Assembly (NCBI GenBank): GCA_037178625.1
Contig: CM074146.1
Location: forward strand, 1,736,001-1,800,000
Reading direction: 5' to 3'
DNA length: 64,000 nucleotides
Origin: Skeletonema tropicum
Taxonomy: Eukaryota > Bacillariophyta > Thalassiosirophyceae > Thalassiosirales > Thalassiosiraceae
The notes under the pieces are model-generated. The model worked only from the letters and a program-made list of their open reading frames with translations, ran no database searches and was not told the origin of the DNA. Position 1 is the stretch's first letter. Each line of letters opens with the position of its first letter. Position numbers and translations under genes: made by a program. Positions 19,333-28,603 of this stretch are shown in pieces.

Positions 19333-22300
19333 TCAACTCCCCTCACCGATGACCGCAGTGAATCCGAACTTCCGGGGAGATACTACCTCAACACCATTCG
19401 AGTCAAATGCAACTGTCATATCTTTGTCTTTGTCATCATCTCCCTGATCATCGCCCTCCTCCTGATCACTTCCTCCACCATCACATTGTGCAAGCAACTC
19501 CCCGCTCTCCTCTTCTTTTGCATCTTCCATCCGTTCACTCCCCTCACCGATGACCGTAGTGGATCCCAACTTCCAAGGTGATACTACCTCAACACCATTC
19601 GAGTCAAATGCAACTGTCATATCTTTGTCTTTGTCATCATCTCCCTGATCATCGCCCTCCTCCTGATCACTTCCTCCACAATCACTTTGTACAAGCAACT
19701 CCCCACTCTCCTCTTCTTTTGCATCTTCCATCCGTTCACTCCCCTCACCGATGACTGTAGTGGATCCCTCGACACCATTCGGGTCAAATGCATCTATCAT
19801 GTCTTTGTCATCATCTCCCTGATCATCGCCCTCCTCCTGATCACTTCCTCCACAATAATCACTTGGTACAAGCAACGCTCCACTCTCCTCTTCTTTTGCA
19901 TCTTCCATCCGTTCAATCCCCTCAACGATGACCGTAGTGGATCCCAACTTCCGGGGAGATACTACCTCAACACCATTCGAGTCAAATACAACTGTCATGT
20001 CTTTGTCTTTGTAATCATCCCCCTGATCATCGCCCTCCTCCTGATCACTTCCTCCACAATCACTTGGTACAAGCAGCTCCCCGCTCTCCTCTTCTTTTGC
20101 ATCTTCCATCCGTTCAATCCCCTCACCGATGACGGTAGTGGATCCCAACTTCCAAGGAGATTCTACCTCGACACCATTCGAGTCAAATGCATCTATCATG
20201 TCTTTGTCTTTGTCATCATCTCCCTGATCATCGCCCTCCTCCTGATCACTTCCTCCACAATAATCACTTGGTACAAGCAGCGCTCCACTCTCCTGTTCTT
20301 TTGCATCCTCCTCCCGACTACTTCCCTCACCGATGACCGTAGTGGATCCCAACTTCCAGGGTGACACTACCACGACACCATTCCCTTCTTCAGCCATTAG
20401 TTTTCCCCATTCGAACTCCAACTCGTTAAAGCCCGCTTGGGAGAAGATTATCGGTTCAATGCTACCTTTCAGACGCAAATCAGTCAAATAAGCTAGATCT
20501 TCGGCGAACACTTCCTTATCCTCGTTGAAGCTGTGGAATATATCATAGTCAATTGCTTTGTCGTTGATGACCCTCTCATAGTAACTCGTATCTTCCCCAT
20601 CTTCGATCTTTCCCGCAAGTGCGCGTGGTACGTACTTCTCCTTGCAGGAGGTGATGTTCACTCGTACAAGTCGTCCACGAGTCTTCATGATCTTGTAGAA
20701 AGATGGATTGTTATCAGAACCTCCAACTACATCGATGATCAAATCAAAACATCCTCTCCATCGGATGGCATAAGAGGTTGAGATGAGATGTGTGGCAGTG
20801 TGTACAGTTGCACCAGCATTCGTCGCTAGGTTAACCAAAGCTAACCCAACTGGACTGCCGGAGTCGACAATCAATACATCCTTTCCAAATAGATGACTTC
20901 TCTTTTGCTCAGCATCACCCATATTATTTGAAGGACTGACCTCTGCTTCATCATCATCATCGTTTGCTTCAGCATCATAATCATTTGCTTCAGCATCGTC
21001 ATCCTCTCCTTCCTTCGATTCAATGCCCGCAACACATTCCAAACATTGATAGGCTATCATGTATGTCGACAGCAATCCAACCACGTAATCACTGCCCGCC
21101 CCCTCGGGCAGAGCAATCGCATCCTTCGCATGAATGCATACGTACTGAGAGCATCCACCTCCATACGGTAAGATGGAAGCAATACGTTTGTCCAACAAGG
21201 ACTTTGCCTCCATTCCTGATCCAGCATTTACTACATGGCCAACAATCTCATGTCCTGGCACCCAAACGTCATCCTTTAAGCCGTCGTTGTCGTCACGTCG
21301 GAGTCTTTCGAGGCAGTCTCGCGTAGAGACTGCAGTTGCATCTACTCGAATCAGCACTTCATCTTCCGAGAGTTCTGGCATTTTGCCATCTTTCCTCAAT
21401 ACAAATCCTTCTCCTGGGCTATAAGAAGCTGTATCGAACTGATGTTGCATCTTCGCCCAACGTCCCAATACTACATCTGTTTCCAGAGAATCTTTTTGTA
21501 CGTCTACCACAATTTCTTCCCCTTCACCAACGTCAACATCAACATCTTCTTCCTCGTGTTCATCAGCCTCTTCTTCGTCTTGTCCTACTCCTCCAACTTC
21601 CTCTTCTTCCAGATGCGGGTCAAATACACCTTTGAAGTCTCCGTCCTTGTCATCATCAGTCTCTTTTTCGTCTTGTCCTACTCCTCCAACTTCCTCTTCG
21701 TCCAGATGCGGGTCAAATATAACTATGATGTCATCTTTGGCTTTGTCATTATCAGTCTCTTCTTCGTCTTGTCCTACTCCTCCGACTTCCTCTTCGTCTA
21801 GATGCGGGTCAAATATAACTATGATGTCATCTTTGGCTTTGTCATTATCTCCCTGATCATCACCCTCTCTCTGATCACTTCCTCTATCATCACTTTGTGC
21901 AAATACAGCTATGATATCTTTGTCCTTGCCATCATCTCCCTGATCATCACCTTCTCCCTGATCACTTCCACTATCATCACTTTGTGCAAGCAACGCCCCA
22001 CTCTCCTCTTCTTTTTCATCCTCCTCCTCTTCTTCTTCCTCCACCATCATCTCATATTCCGTAGTCAAAATTTCATTAGCATCTTCCACAACATCCGGAA
22101 ACGAACATTGAAGTTGTCTAAAAATGAAATCTGCAGCACAATCAATGAGCGATAGAGAAAGAATTTCATCCACAAAATTTGGCAATTCTTCGTCTTCTTC
22201 GTCTTCACTGTCGTTGTCGTTGCTGTTGGTTGACGCTGCATCTTCAGATGCCATACAGTCTTGGCAATACCATAATCCGCATGCCGTACAGACTAGGCAA

Positions 22301-23151
22301 TATCGTGAACATCGTAGAGTCGATGTTTGGATTGCAGCAGATGATTCATTGTCGCCTTCGAGAGATTCCTCAGAGAATGAGGTTGAGTTGGAACAGCTCT
22401 TTTCTTGGAGCCTATCGACGTCACGTTCAGAGTCTTTGGAAGTAGTGAGATGATGCTTCCCTCGCATCATAGTGCTAATCTGACGTCCAAGTTTGAATGC
22501 GGTCTTCTTTTCAGCGCCACTTCCTCTGCTGAACTCAGTATCTTGCCTCACCATGACGACATCCTTCGTTCGCGTCAGCACAATATCAGTATTTGAATTT
22601 GATGTGTCGGTATTATGAGTAGCGAGTCCACGAAGAGTGACCTCCCCATCACCCAATTCCTCAGAGAATGAGGTTGAGTTGGAACAGCTCTTTTCTTGGA
22701 GGCTATCGACGTCACGTTCAGAGTCTTTGGAAGTAGTGAGATGATGCTTCCCTCGCATCATAGTGCGAAACCGACGTCCCAGTTTGAATGCGGTCTTCTT
22801 TTCAGCGCCACTTCCTCTACTGAACTTGGGAAGCACCACCATCTCAATACATCCAGTATCTTGCCTCACCATGACGACGACATCCTTCGTTCGCGTCAGC
22901 ACAATATCAATATCAGTATTTGATGTGTCGGTATTATGAGTAGCGAGTCCACGAAGAGTGACCTCCCTATCACCCAACGCAGCAGCATCCTCATTGCCGT
23001 CTGATTCTGATTCGAATTCGACAGTGGCGGACTCGGACGCTTGCAGTTGCAGAATCATCGATGACATGGTGTTGCTGACGGCGGCTTCAGCCTCAGCTGA
23101 CATTTGAGAAGCCGCTCTCCTTCGTCTTGGTCTTGGCCAGGACACCACCAT
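19333..23151 (-). CDS. Large acidic-repeat protein with embedded MDR oxidoreductase-like domain
   Basis: 1272 residues in a single open frame. Residues ~35-265 contain two ~100-residue repeats (EVTLRGLATHNTDTSN ... KTAFKLGR ... HHLTTSKDSERDVD). At ~282-299 is a Cys cluster (CLVCTACGLWYCQDC). Residues ~330-560 are acidic repeats. Residues ~560-920 match a medium-chain dehydrogenase/reductase: a GroES-like part with VPGHEIVGHVV near 630, and a nucleotide-binding part with DSGSPVGLALVNLATNAGAT near 762. An acidic insertion of ~40 residues separates the two. Residues ~920-1272 are five ~60-residue acidic repeats (SDQEEGDDQGDD; STTVIGEG). The Rossmann glycine pattern is altered, so activity is uncertain. 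The 5' part is duplicated at 29638-30354. Confidence 0.75.
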   Translation of the reverse strand: MVVSWPRPRRRRAASQMSAEAEAAVSNTMSSMILQLQASESATVEFESESDGNEDAAALGDREVTLRGLATHNTDTSNTDIDIVLTRTKDVVVMVRQDTGCIEMVVLPKFSRGSGAEKKTAFKLGRRFRTMMRGKHHLTTSKDSERDVDSLQEKSCSNSTSFSEELGDGEVTLRGLATHNTDTSNSNTDIVLTRTKDVVMVRQDTEFSRGSGAEKKTAFKLGRQISTMMRGKHHLTTSKDSERDVDRLQEKSCSNSTSFSEESLEGDNESSAAIQTSTLRCSRYCLVCTACGLWYCQDCMASEDAASTNSNDNDSEDEEDEELPNFVDEILSLSLIDCAADFIFRQLQCSFPDVVEDANEILTTEYEMMVEEEEEEEDEKEEESGALLAQSDDSGSDQGEGDDQGDDGKDKDIIAVFAQSDDRGSDQREGDDQGDNDKAKDDIIVIFDPHLDEEEVGGVGQDEEETDNDKAKDDIIVIFDPHLDEEEVGGVGQDEKETDDDKDGDFKGVFDPHLEEEEVGGVGQDEEEADEHEEEDVDVDVGEGEEIVVDVQKDSLETDVVLGRWAKMQHQFDTASYSPGEGFVLRKDGKMPELSEDEVLIRVDATAVSTRDCLERLRRDDNDGLKDDVWVPGHEIVGHVVNAGSGMEAKSLLDKRIASILPYGGGCSQYVCIHAKDAIALPEGAGSDYVVGLLSTYMIAYQCLECVAGIESKEGEDDDAEANDYDAEANDDDDEAEVSPSNNMGDAEQKRSHLFGKDVLIVDSGSPVGLALVNLATNAGATVHTATHLISTSYAIRWRGCFDLIIDVVGGSDNNPSFYKIMKTRGRLVRVNITSCKEKYVPRALAGKIEDGEDTSYYERVINDKAIDYDIFHSFNEDKEVFAEDLAYLTDLRLKGSIEPIIFSQAGFNELEFEWGKLMAEEGNGVVVVSPWKLGSTTVIGEGSSREEDAKEQESGALLVPSDYCGGSDQEEGDDQGDDDKDKDMIDAFDSNGVEVESPWKLGSTTVIGEGIERMEDAKEEESGELLVPSDCGGSDQEEGDDQGDDYKDKDMTVVFDSNGVEVVSPRKLGSTTVIVEGIERMEDAKEEESGALLVPSDYCGGSDQEEGDDQGDDDKDMIDAFDPNGVEGSTTVIGEGSERMEDAKEEESGELLVQSDCGGSDQEEGDDQGDDDKDKDMTVAFDSNGVEVVSPWKLGSTTVIGEGSERMEDAKEEESGELLAQCDGGGSDQEEGDDQGDDDKDKDMTVAFDSNGVEVVSPRKFGFTAVIGEGS
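19345..20390 (-). repeat. Five tandem ~190-bp coding repeats
   Basis: These encode the C-terminal acidic units of the 1272-residue protein. Each unit has EDAKEEESGELL, SDQEEGDDQGDD, KDKDM and a V-SPWKLGSTTVIGEG end. The third unit lacks the VVSPWKL piece. The last copy of the ending within the enzyme domain (VVVVSPWKLGSTTVIGEGS) probably seeded the array. Length variation between strains is likely. Confidence 0.75.
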
Positions 23152-23588
23152 GTCTTTGACACCAAGTCCTTCTTATAAATGCTTCGATTTACTTCGACTT
23201 CGACTTCGTTTACAGTGAAATATTATGTAGCGTGGGTGTCTGCAATATTCTTTATCATCCATCAAAGAGACCGATCAGTACGTATTTTAGACCGGTGTGG
23301 GGCGTTAGGTTATTACTGTACCCAAGAACATGAAGAACGAAATTGGTGAAGGTTTTGGTTGTCGGTCGGTCGTCGGTCGCCAGTCGGATTCGGATTGAGG
23401 GACTGGACTCCCGTAATATTTGGGGGGAAAAGAGTCAAATGCCCTCTAAAAAGGGTGAATTTGGCTCAAAATTATCCTGTTTAGAAGGAGTTCACCACAA
23501 ATAGATGTCAAATTATCGGGGCAATGCCAAACTGAGCCCCCCAAATCCCTACATATTTTAGACACCGTCCAACTTGGCACTTGGACGG
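22157..23588. repeat. Segmental duplication, left copy
   Basis: The 5' part of the 1272-residue gene plus ~440 bp upstream. It matches 29673-30584 and then 32326-32510. Homology resumes at 29170-29196 beyond the inserted element (CCTCAAGTAAAATCTT) and at 32514-32530 in the other copy. The left copy has two copies of the ~100-residue coding repeat, the right only one. Confidence 0.85.
23152..23588. other. Upstream region of the 1272-residue gene
   Basis: No gene. It holds a TATAAA-like stretch (minus strand, about 23172) close to the start codon, a CGGTCGGTCGTCGGTCG-rich piece at 23362-23382, and a segment with AATTTGGCTCAAAATTATCC that is kept at 32380. Confidence 0.4.
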
Positions 23589-23629
23589 CACCAACCCGAC
23601 ATTTGTGTGTTTCGTGGGCATGAGATTGT

Positions 23630-23770
23630 TATGCACGCGAATGAACGCGCATGCACGCGTATGGACGCGCTTCGCATGAACGCCCACGCACGCTATGGAC
23701 GCCCTAATGTACGCCAATGAACGCTGTGGACGCCATGATGTACGCCATGAACGCTATGAACGCCATGACA
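23630..23770. repeat. Subterminal GAACGC/ACGC repeats, left end
   Basis: About ten degenerate units of ATGRACGC and CACGC (ATGAACGCGCATGCACGCGT, GCCCACGCACGCTATGGACG). They form the left subterminal array of the CAC-ended element and pair with the array at 28978-29125. Confidence 0.7.
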
Positions 23771-24185
23771 CTTTGGTTGTAGGAGGTCGAGGGAACGCCG
23801 ATGCTATCAAGGTATTATCATCACGAAAAAATATTATGCAAATGAGCTGTGTATTGTCGACTGCAATCTGAAATCTGAAAGCATCGCTAATTAAGTTATC
23901 GGCGGTAATACCGCCGATACACCGCCGCAGCCAGCAGCTCTCGCGGTAGTCCTCTTCAACCGAAACACTGTGACAACTGTTAATTGTAGCTTGCGCGCGT
24001 ATGGTCAAGAGGAAGCCGCGTACACGTTTTAGCCCATGCTAGATGTGGAAACTGAATGGGTGGTGACGAACCGCGCCGGCTGTGATGGTCTATTTCAACA
24101 AATCAAATGAAACTGAAAGGGCGAGACATTGAGTTGGAATAGCACAATATTAAATTAATTTGTATTATTTCTGCATTTATACATC

Positions 24186-24689
24186 GAGGAAGAGGAGGAG
24201 AGTGATGACGACAACGCCAACAATGGAGATGGAACTAATGAGGAGAGTGATGTCGATGATGTGGAGGAGGAGGAGAGTGATGACGATAACGCCAGCGGTG
24301 GAGATGGAACTAATGAGGAGATGAATGACGATGATGAGGAGGAGACGGAGAGTCATGACAATAGTGGTCATGAATTCTATGGACAAATTGAGAATATCAA
24401 CAATTTCGTGCAAGGCGTTCCAGCCATTGGCTATGAATACAAACAAACGGAGTATGCTGGCTCTGGATCTTTTGAGATTGACGAGCCTCCCATTCCACAG
24501 GCAAGGGAAGCTTCGTCTCCAAGTGGGTCTCCCATTGATTCGTTACTCGCCGCTGCTCAATCTGCTGCTCAATCTGCAGCCTCTAGGTTCGGTGGCTATA
24601 TGCCGGAGAATCTCAATGGCGTCTTCGCTGGCGGCCGTCGTAAAAGCATGCGTGAGAAGAAGCCGAATCGTCTTTTAAGCCCAAGTTAA
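24186..24689 (+). pseudogene. Acidic protein fragment, no start codon
   Basis: Open from a stop at 24156 to 24689 without an in-frame ATG near the start. It begins with two repeats of EEEESDDDNA..GDGTNEE, then HEFYGQIENINNFVQGVPAI, an Ala/Gln/Ser stretch (AAAQSAAQSAAS) and a basic end (GGRRKSMREKKPNRLLSPS). It is either the last exon of a spliced gene or a truncated one carried inside the CAC-ended element. I do not recognise it. Confidence 0.35.
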
Positions 24690-24985
24690 AAATGGGTTTG
24701 TCACCTGTGCACTATTTTGTTTGTTTGATTGATTGAAGAAAAGGGGGGGTTCCAAGAAGTGATTTTAGATGCTGTCCGTTCGAAATGGACATGATATTAC
24801 CAGATACTTATTATTGTCAGTATCAACCCACATAGGAAACGATAAATGATAAATGAGGAACTTACCAACCCAGACTATTATTGTTTCATCGCCTACCAGC
24901 AGTTCTGTAGAGGTTTACGGAGGAACAGTGTTCCTAATAGCGCTGGAATACATTAAATGAAAAGGTGTGAAGTGCCCTCGAACTA
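24690..24985. other. Internal non-coding part of the CAC-ended element
   Basis: About 300 bases with no gene; a G run at 24742-24749. The nested element begins at 24986. Confidence 0.4.
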
Positions 24986-25194
24986 GTGGTTACCCGTCGA
25001 GACTACAGCTGTTAGCAAATCTTGGCGGATAATCGCAGAATTTTTATTCCTACGTACAAACGTACTGAAAGCCCCTTAACTGGGGAGCTACTCTACCTCC
25101 GTCTTTCTCAATTGCGAACAACAACCGGACCATGGTAAATAATGCCTCGTATGCCATATTCCACCAAGAGACATAAATGAACATTGTCCTATGT

Positions 25195-26952
25195 TTATTT
25201 CTTCTTTGCCGTCGCTTCCACCTTCGTATTCTCTCGTTTTACTCTGAGACTAAAGTTGAGCTTCTCTTCCTTCTTGAGCAAATCATTCTTGAAATCAAAG
25301 TCTTTTGCGTAGACAGTTTTCATAATGAAAGATTTGTCAAAGTCAATAGCAGCACGATGACATTTCAAAACCTTCTTCAGCGTTTCAATTCTCTTGTGCG
25401 GAATGGGTGCATCCTCACTTGAATTACCTTCTGTCTCCTTGGTATTCTTTGCCTCAATCTCCAACATCTTATATGTCTCCATGTAACCTCTTGCCCTGGC
25501 ACTGAACTTACGAATGAGATCCACAGTGAGAACCTCTCTTGAAATACACTTGTCGACCAATGCAAGGAAATCAGCAGTCGTTTTCTTTTGAGCTAATGGA
25601 TGTCTTCGGTAGAGAGCTTTGGAGAACCCCCAAGAGTATTCGACACCCTCACCAGCGTATTCAGCATGATACTTTGTTGTAATCAAGGCTCTTACTCCCA
25701 AAGATTCACAAACATATTCGAGTTGGCTTTGTTCAGACAAAAAATCTGTGCAGTTTGCAAGCAAATGCCGGAGGGAAAGCTCAGGAACCAAGTTACCCTC
25801 ATCATCATACTTCATCACTTGGTAGCTGCCCTTTCTGAAGGTTGCTATATCGATCCAGCCACGTTCATACGCAATCTGCAGAAGTCCCTTACCCTTGCCC
25901 TCCCATCCATATATCATTTTGGTGGTAGGTGTTATTTTGATATCGATACTAGACGCTTGCGCCATTTTTGCTAGCTCAGCATGTGTCATCTTCCATAACC
26001 TTATTTCTCCTTCCTTTTTCCCCCACTCGGTGTCCATCAGCTCCGATATCAGCTCTTTCTTCACCTTATGTCGCTCTTTCCTCTTGTCTTCTGGTATTTC
26101 AACCTCTCGGTCGTGCCGTTGTCTTTGCCCCACCAGTGTAAGTGATTCAACCAATTGCACTAGTCCGTTGTACGCATCGGCACCTTCTTCAAATCCGAAG
26201 AGAGCTGCTGCTTCAGGTGACTGCCATATAATATTCGGAGTCTGGTTGTTGCTGCTGTTATCGCCGTCTATATCGCCACTGCTGTTGTTATTGTCGTCGT
26301 CTTCGTCTTCATCTTCGTCGTCAACTTGATTATTCTCATCCTCTAATCTACCCACGTTGGTGACGAATGGCACGAGAGGGCTCTGCTGCTGCTCAACTAG
26401 TCGTTGCGAGCGCCTTGTTCTTTTTTGTGGAGTAGGAGTAATTGGTGCAGCCGCTGATGATTTTGTTGCTTCTTTACGTTTGTTCTCATTATTTTTGTTC
26501 TTCTTCTTACCAGCGCATCCATCGTCGGGAAATGATACTTGCTCCGGCTTGTTGCAAGATCGCTGCCGATTATTAGTTGCACTGTAACTCTGTATATGTT
26601 CTATTTCTGTGCACAATAACTCTGCTGCGCGTATTGGGTCGTTGGGCACTTTCTCTCCCTTTCCAAAGTAGTAATAGTGCACCATCCGGCGTAATGACGA
26701 ATTGAATGGACATGATGTTGTGAAATTTTTGTGGTATATCTTGTGTACATTGCTGCTGTTGAAAGGTCCGGCTGCCTTGTTCAGACGCTGCACGAGTTTG
26801 TTCCGTAAGGTATTGTCTTTATCTACATTCGTATAGTGTCTGTGCAATATCTCTACCAACGACTGGTCGCAAATCCACCTGCCGCGATAAGTGTCACTTT
26901 TACTGATGAGCCGTGTGAAAAGGTATTCAAAAAGTGTATTACCATCGTTCAT
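25195..26952 (-). CDS. DDE transposase-like protein, C-terminal core recognisable
   Basis: 585 residues. The C-terminal third has the order of motifs seen in a eukaryotic IS630/Tc1-like transposase family: GKGKGLLQIAYERGWID near 345, LSLRHLLANCTDFLSEQSQL near 390, YHAEYAGEGVEYSWGFSKAL near 430 (the Glu of GVEYSWG would be the last catalytic acid), then DLIRKFSARARGYMETYKML near 490. The N-terminal part (residues 1-250) is unrecognised, with basic RRSQRL and an acidic tract at ~215-235. I cannot see the first two catalytic Asp residues, so it may be inactive, co-opted, or spliced to an upstream exon (26981-27181). It lies wholly inside the 2228-bp transposon, which supports the assignment. Confidence 0.7.
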   Translation of the reverse strand: MNDGNTLFEYLFTRLISKSDTYRGRWICDQSLVEILHRHYTNVDKDNTLRNKLVQRLNKAAGPFNSSNVHKIYHKNFTTSCPFNSSLRRMVHYYYFGKGEKVPNDPIRAAELLCTEIEHIQSYSATNNRQRSCNKPEQVSFPDDGCAGKKKNKNNENKRKEATKSSAAAPITPTPQKRTRRSQRLVEQQQSPLVPFVTNVGRLEDENNQVDDEDEDEDDDNNNSSGDIDGDNSSNNQTPNIIWQSPEAAALFGFEEGADAYNGLVQLVESLTLVGQRQRHDREVEIPEDKRKERHKVKKELISELMDTEWGKKEGEIRLWKMTHAELAKMAQASSIDIKITPTTKMIYGWEGKGKGLLQIAYERGWIDIATFRKGSYQVMKYDDEGNLVPELSLRHLLANCTDFLSEQSQLEYVCESLGVRALITTKYHAEYAGEGVEYSWGFSKALYRRHPLAQKKTTADFLALVDKCISREVLTVDLIRKFSARARGYMETYKMLEIEAKNTKETEGNSSEDAPIPHKRIETLKKVLKCHRAAIDFDKSFIMKTVYAKDFDFKNDLLKKEEKLNFSLRVKRENTKVEATAKKK

Positions 26953-26980
26953 GATTACAATCTTTAGTCAACCTAATTGG

Positions 26981-27181
26981 CTATTTTGGATCTAGACATG
27001 CAAGAGAGGTTAATTTATCCTTTTGGTTGAGTAAATATTCAACTTGTTGTGCGTAGTACGCTCCGGCATTTGGCCATGGTTGGCATCTTTTTGCGCGGAG
27101 TGGCTCTTGTTGAGGGGTGAGTTGGGAGAAATCGGCCCAATGGGTTTTTATAAGACTCACTACGTCATTTGTACCTAACAT
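26981..27181 (-). CDS. Possible upstream exon or short ORF of the transposon
   Basis: 66 residues from the ATG at 27181 (MLGTNDVVSLIKTHWADFSQ ... LACLDPK). It lies within the transposon and just upstream of the 585-residue gene on the same strand, in a different frame. It may be the true N-terminus joined by a frameshift or intron, but I see no convincing splice pair in the 28-base gap. Confidence 0.3.
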   Translation of the reverse strand: MLGTNDVVSLIKTHWADFSQLTPQQEPLRAKRCQPWPNAGAYYAQQVEYLLNQKDKLTSLACLDPK

Positions 27182-27235
27182 ACGTAGGAATTCGAAACTT
27201 GAACGGCTATCCGAAAATCCGTGAAAACAGCTGTA

Positions 27236-27997
27236 TGGGACTATGAGGACTATGAGAAACTCCACTAATTCCTCTGTACCCTTGGTACAAAAAAAATGGA
27301 CTATGAATTGGACTATGAATCTTCAGAGCGGCAATCGTACATAGGAATTAGTAAAATTTATGCCGCCATCCGTCATCAAAACTTTTCTCACCATGGTATC
27401 ATAGTCCCTCCTACGGTGGCTGATACATCAACACGGAAGATAATTTATTGACAAAACCTCTGTAGACAATAGCGGTATTGGTGTTCTATTGAATAGTGTC
27501 ATTTGCTAGAAACGATTATTAGATTATCCACAGAAAATGAATGACTCCCTACATATAAAAATGAACGACCCTATCCCATATCGAACGACTATTTCAAACT
27601 TGCATTCCTCCTAGGTCTTCTTTTGTGGAGAAGGAGACTCATCCTTCGACGCATTTCTCTTGCGTCTCTGCGGTGTTGAAGGAGACTCTTGCACTTGCTC
27701 CTCCTTCCACAATTTCAACTCTTTGGCATCGTCATGTGCTCTGCGCTCCTTTCCGTCAAGCCTCCCAAACAATCATCCAAACCCTTTACATGGTTGGAGC
27801 CACAGCACTATTTTGGCATTAATTACCTCCCAAACAACCATCCAAACCCTTTACGTTCCAACCATGTTCATATTCTAGCAAAATATTAACATTGAACTTC
27901 AACCATCGACGTATAACTTGTTTTGACGTATCATTGCCTGGGACGATGATCCGGAATGTCAACTGAGCACATAGCATTATGCACAGATCGATAATAT
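27236..27997. other. 3' half of the 1735-bp element
   Basis: This matches 30608-31376 in the second copy. Minus-strand pieces that look coding in both copies are KELKLWKEEQVQESPS and QRRKRNASKD at 27600-27720, and GNVTSK/GNDTSKQV near 27930. They may be later exons of the gene starting at 28603, but I cannot close the frames. Confidence 0.35.
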
Positions 27998-28603
27998 TCA
28001 TTGTTTGATATCATTGATTTGTAGTTGACACGCAGATAACGATAAATTGTATCCCCTATCACATTGAAAAACACATAACCCATCTCCCACAGGTATGGGC
28101 GGAATGCGCAATGTCGTGCCATCACGTCTACCTCCAAACCACCCAATCATTTGCTCGTCAATTGAAATCGTATTCTCGGTGGTGTTCGATTCATCAATAA
28201 CAGTGTCTGTGGCCATCTCCACCATTTCGTCGTCCTCCATCTCCATTTGCGATGACACATCGCTGACGCTGACGGACATCGCAATTGACGACACATCATC
28301 ATCATCATCATCAGTGCCGTCGTTCGTGCCATGATCATTACCTACCACACCTTTCCGCCCGTCTTGCCCTTCTTCATAATCGATACCCGTCAATGGTCTT
28401 GGAGTTAGTAGAAAGTTGTCTTCGTTGTTCGATTTGTCGACCGCAGGGGTGGTGTTGGTTGGAGGATTGGTGCTGCGAGGTGATAATATGGGCTGATGGA
28501 TGGACGCCAAGAAGCCGGGCGATCGCTGCTGCGGCTGCGGCGGCTGCGGCGGCTGAGTGGCTGCTTCACGTTTGGCTGTAGCTGTAGTAGTCATCGTAAG
28601 CAA
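27998..28603 (-). CDS. Conserved gene of the 1735-bp element, 5' part
   Basis: 201 residues in one frame; the second copy (31377-31940) keeps the frame over 187 residues. The N-terminus is Pro/Gln-rich (QPPQPPQPQQRSPGF), the middle acidic (DGTDDDDDDVSSIAMSVS), then EMVEMATDTVIDESNTTENT and DEQMIGWFGG. An overlapping frame (28146-27931) reads YLWEMGYVFFNVIGDTIYRY and is also kept in both copies, so the true protein probably switches frame through an intron near 28120-28150 and continues. It resembles no transposase I know. Keeping a frame in two diverged copies suggests selection or recent spread. Confidence 0.5.
   Translation of the reverse strand: MLTMTTTATAKREAATQPPQPPQPQQRSPGFLASIHQPILSPRSTNPPTNTTPAVDKSNNEDNFLLTPRPLTGIDYEEGQDGRKGVVGNDHGTNDGTDDDDDDVSSIAMSVSVSDVSSQMEMEDDEMVEMATDTVIDESNTTENTISIDEQMIGWFGGRRDGTTLRIPPIPVGDGLCVFQCDRGYNLSLSACQLQINDIKQ

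Larger units (their letters stand above)
25006..27233. mobile_element. Tc1/mariner-like (IS630 superfamily) transposon with TA target duplication
   Basis: 2228 bp. The termini are imperfect inverted repeats of ~29 bp: CAGCTGTTAGCAAATCTTGG at the left against CAGCTGTTTTCACGGATTTT from the right, converging again at CGGATA. TA is duplicated at 25004-25005 and 27234-27235. The empty site is visible in the sister element at 30602-30608, where CGAGAC-TA-TGGGAC is continuous. It contains the transposase-like gene 25195-26952 on the minus strand. Confidence 0.85.

Noticed and set aside
19687..20364. 225-residue hydrophobic plus-strand frame with repeats
   Set aside because: It is the complement of the acidic coding repeats of the 1272-residue gene; GAT/GAG-rich codons read as Ile/Leu on the other strand.
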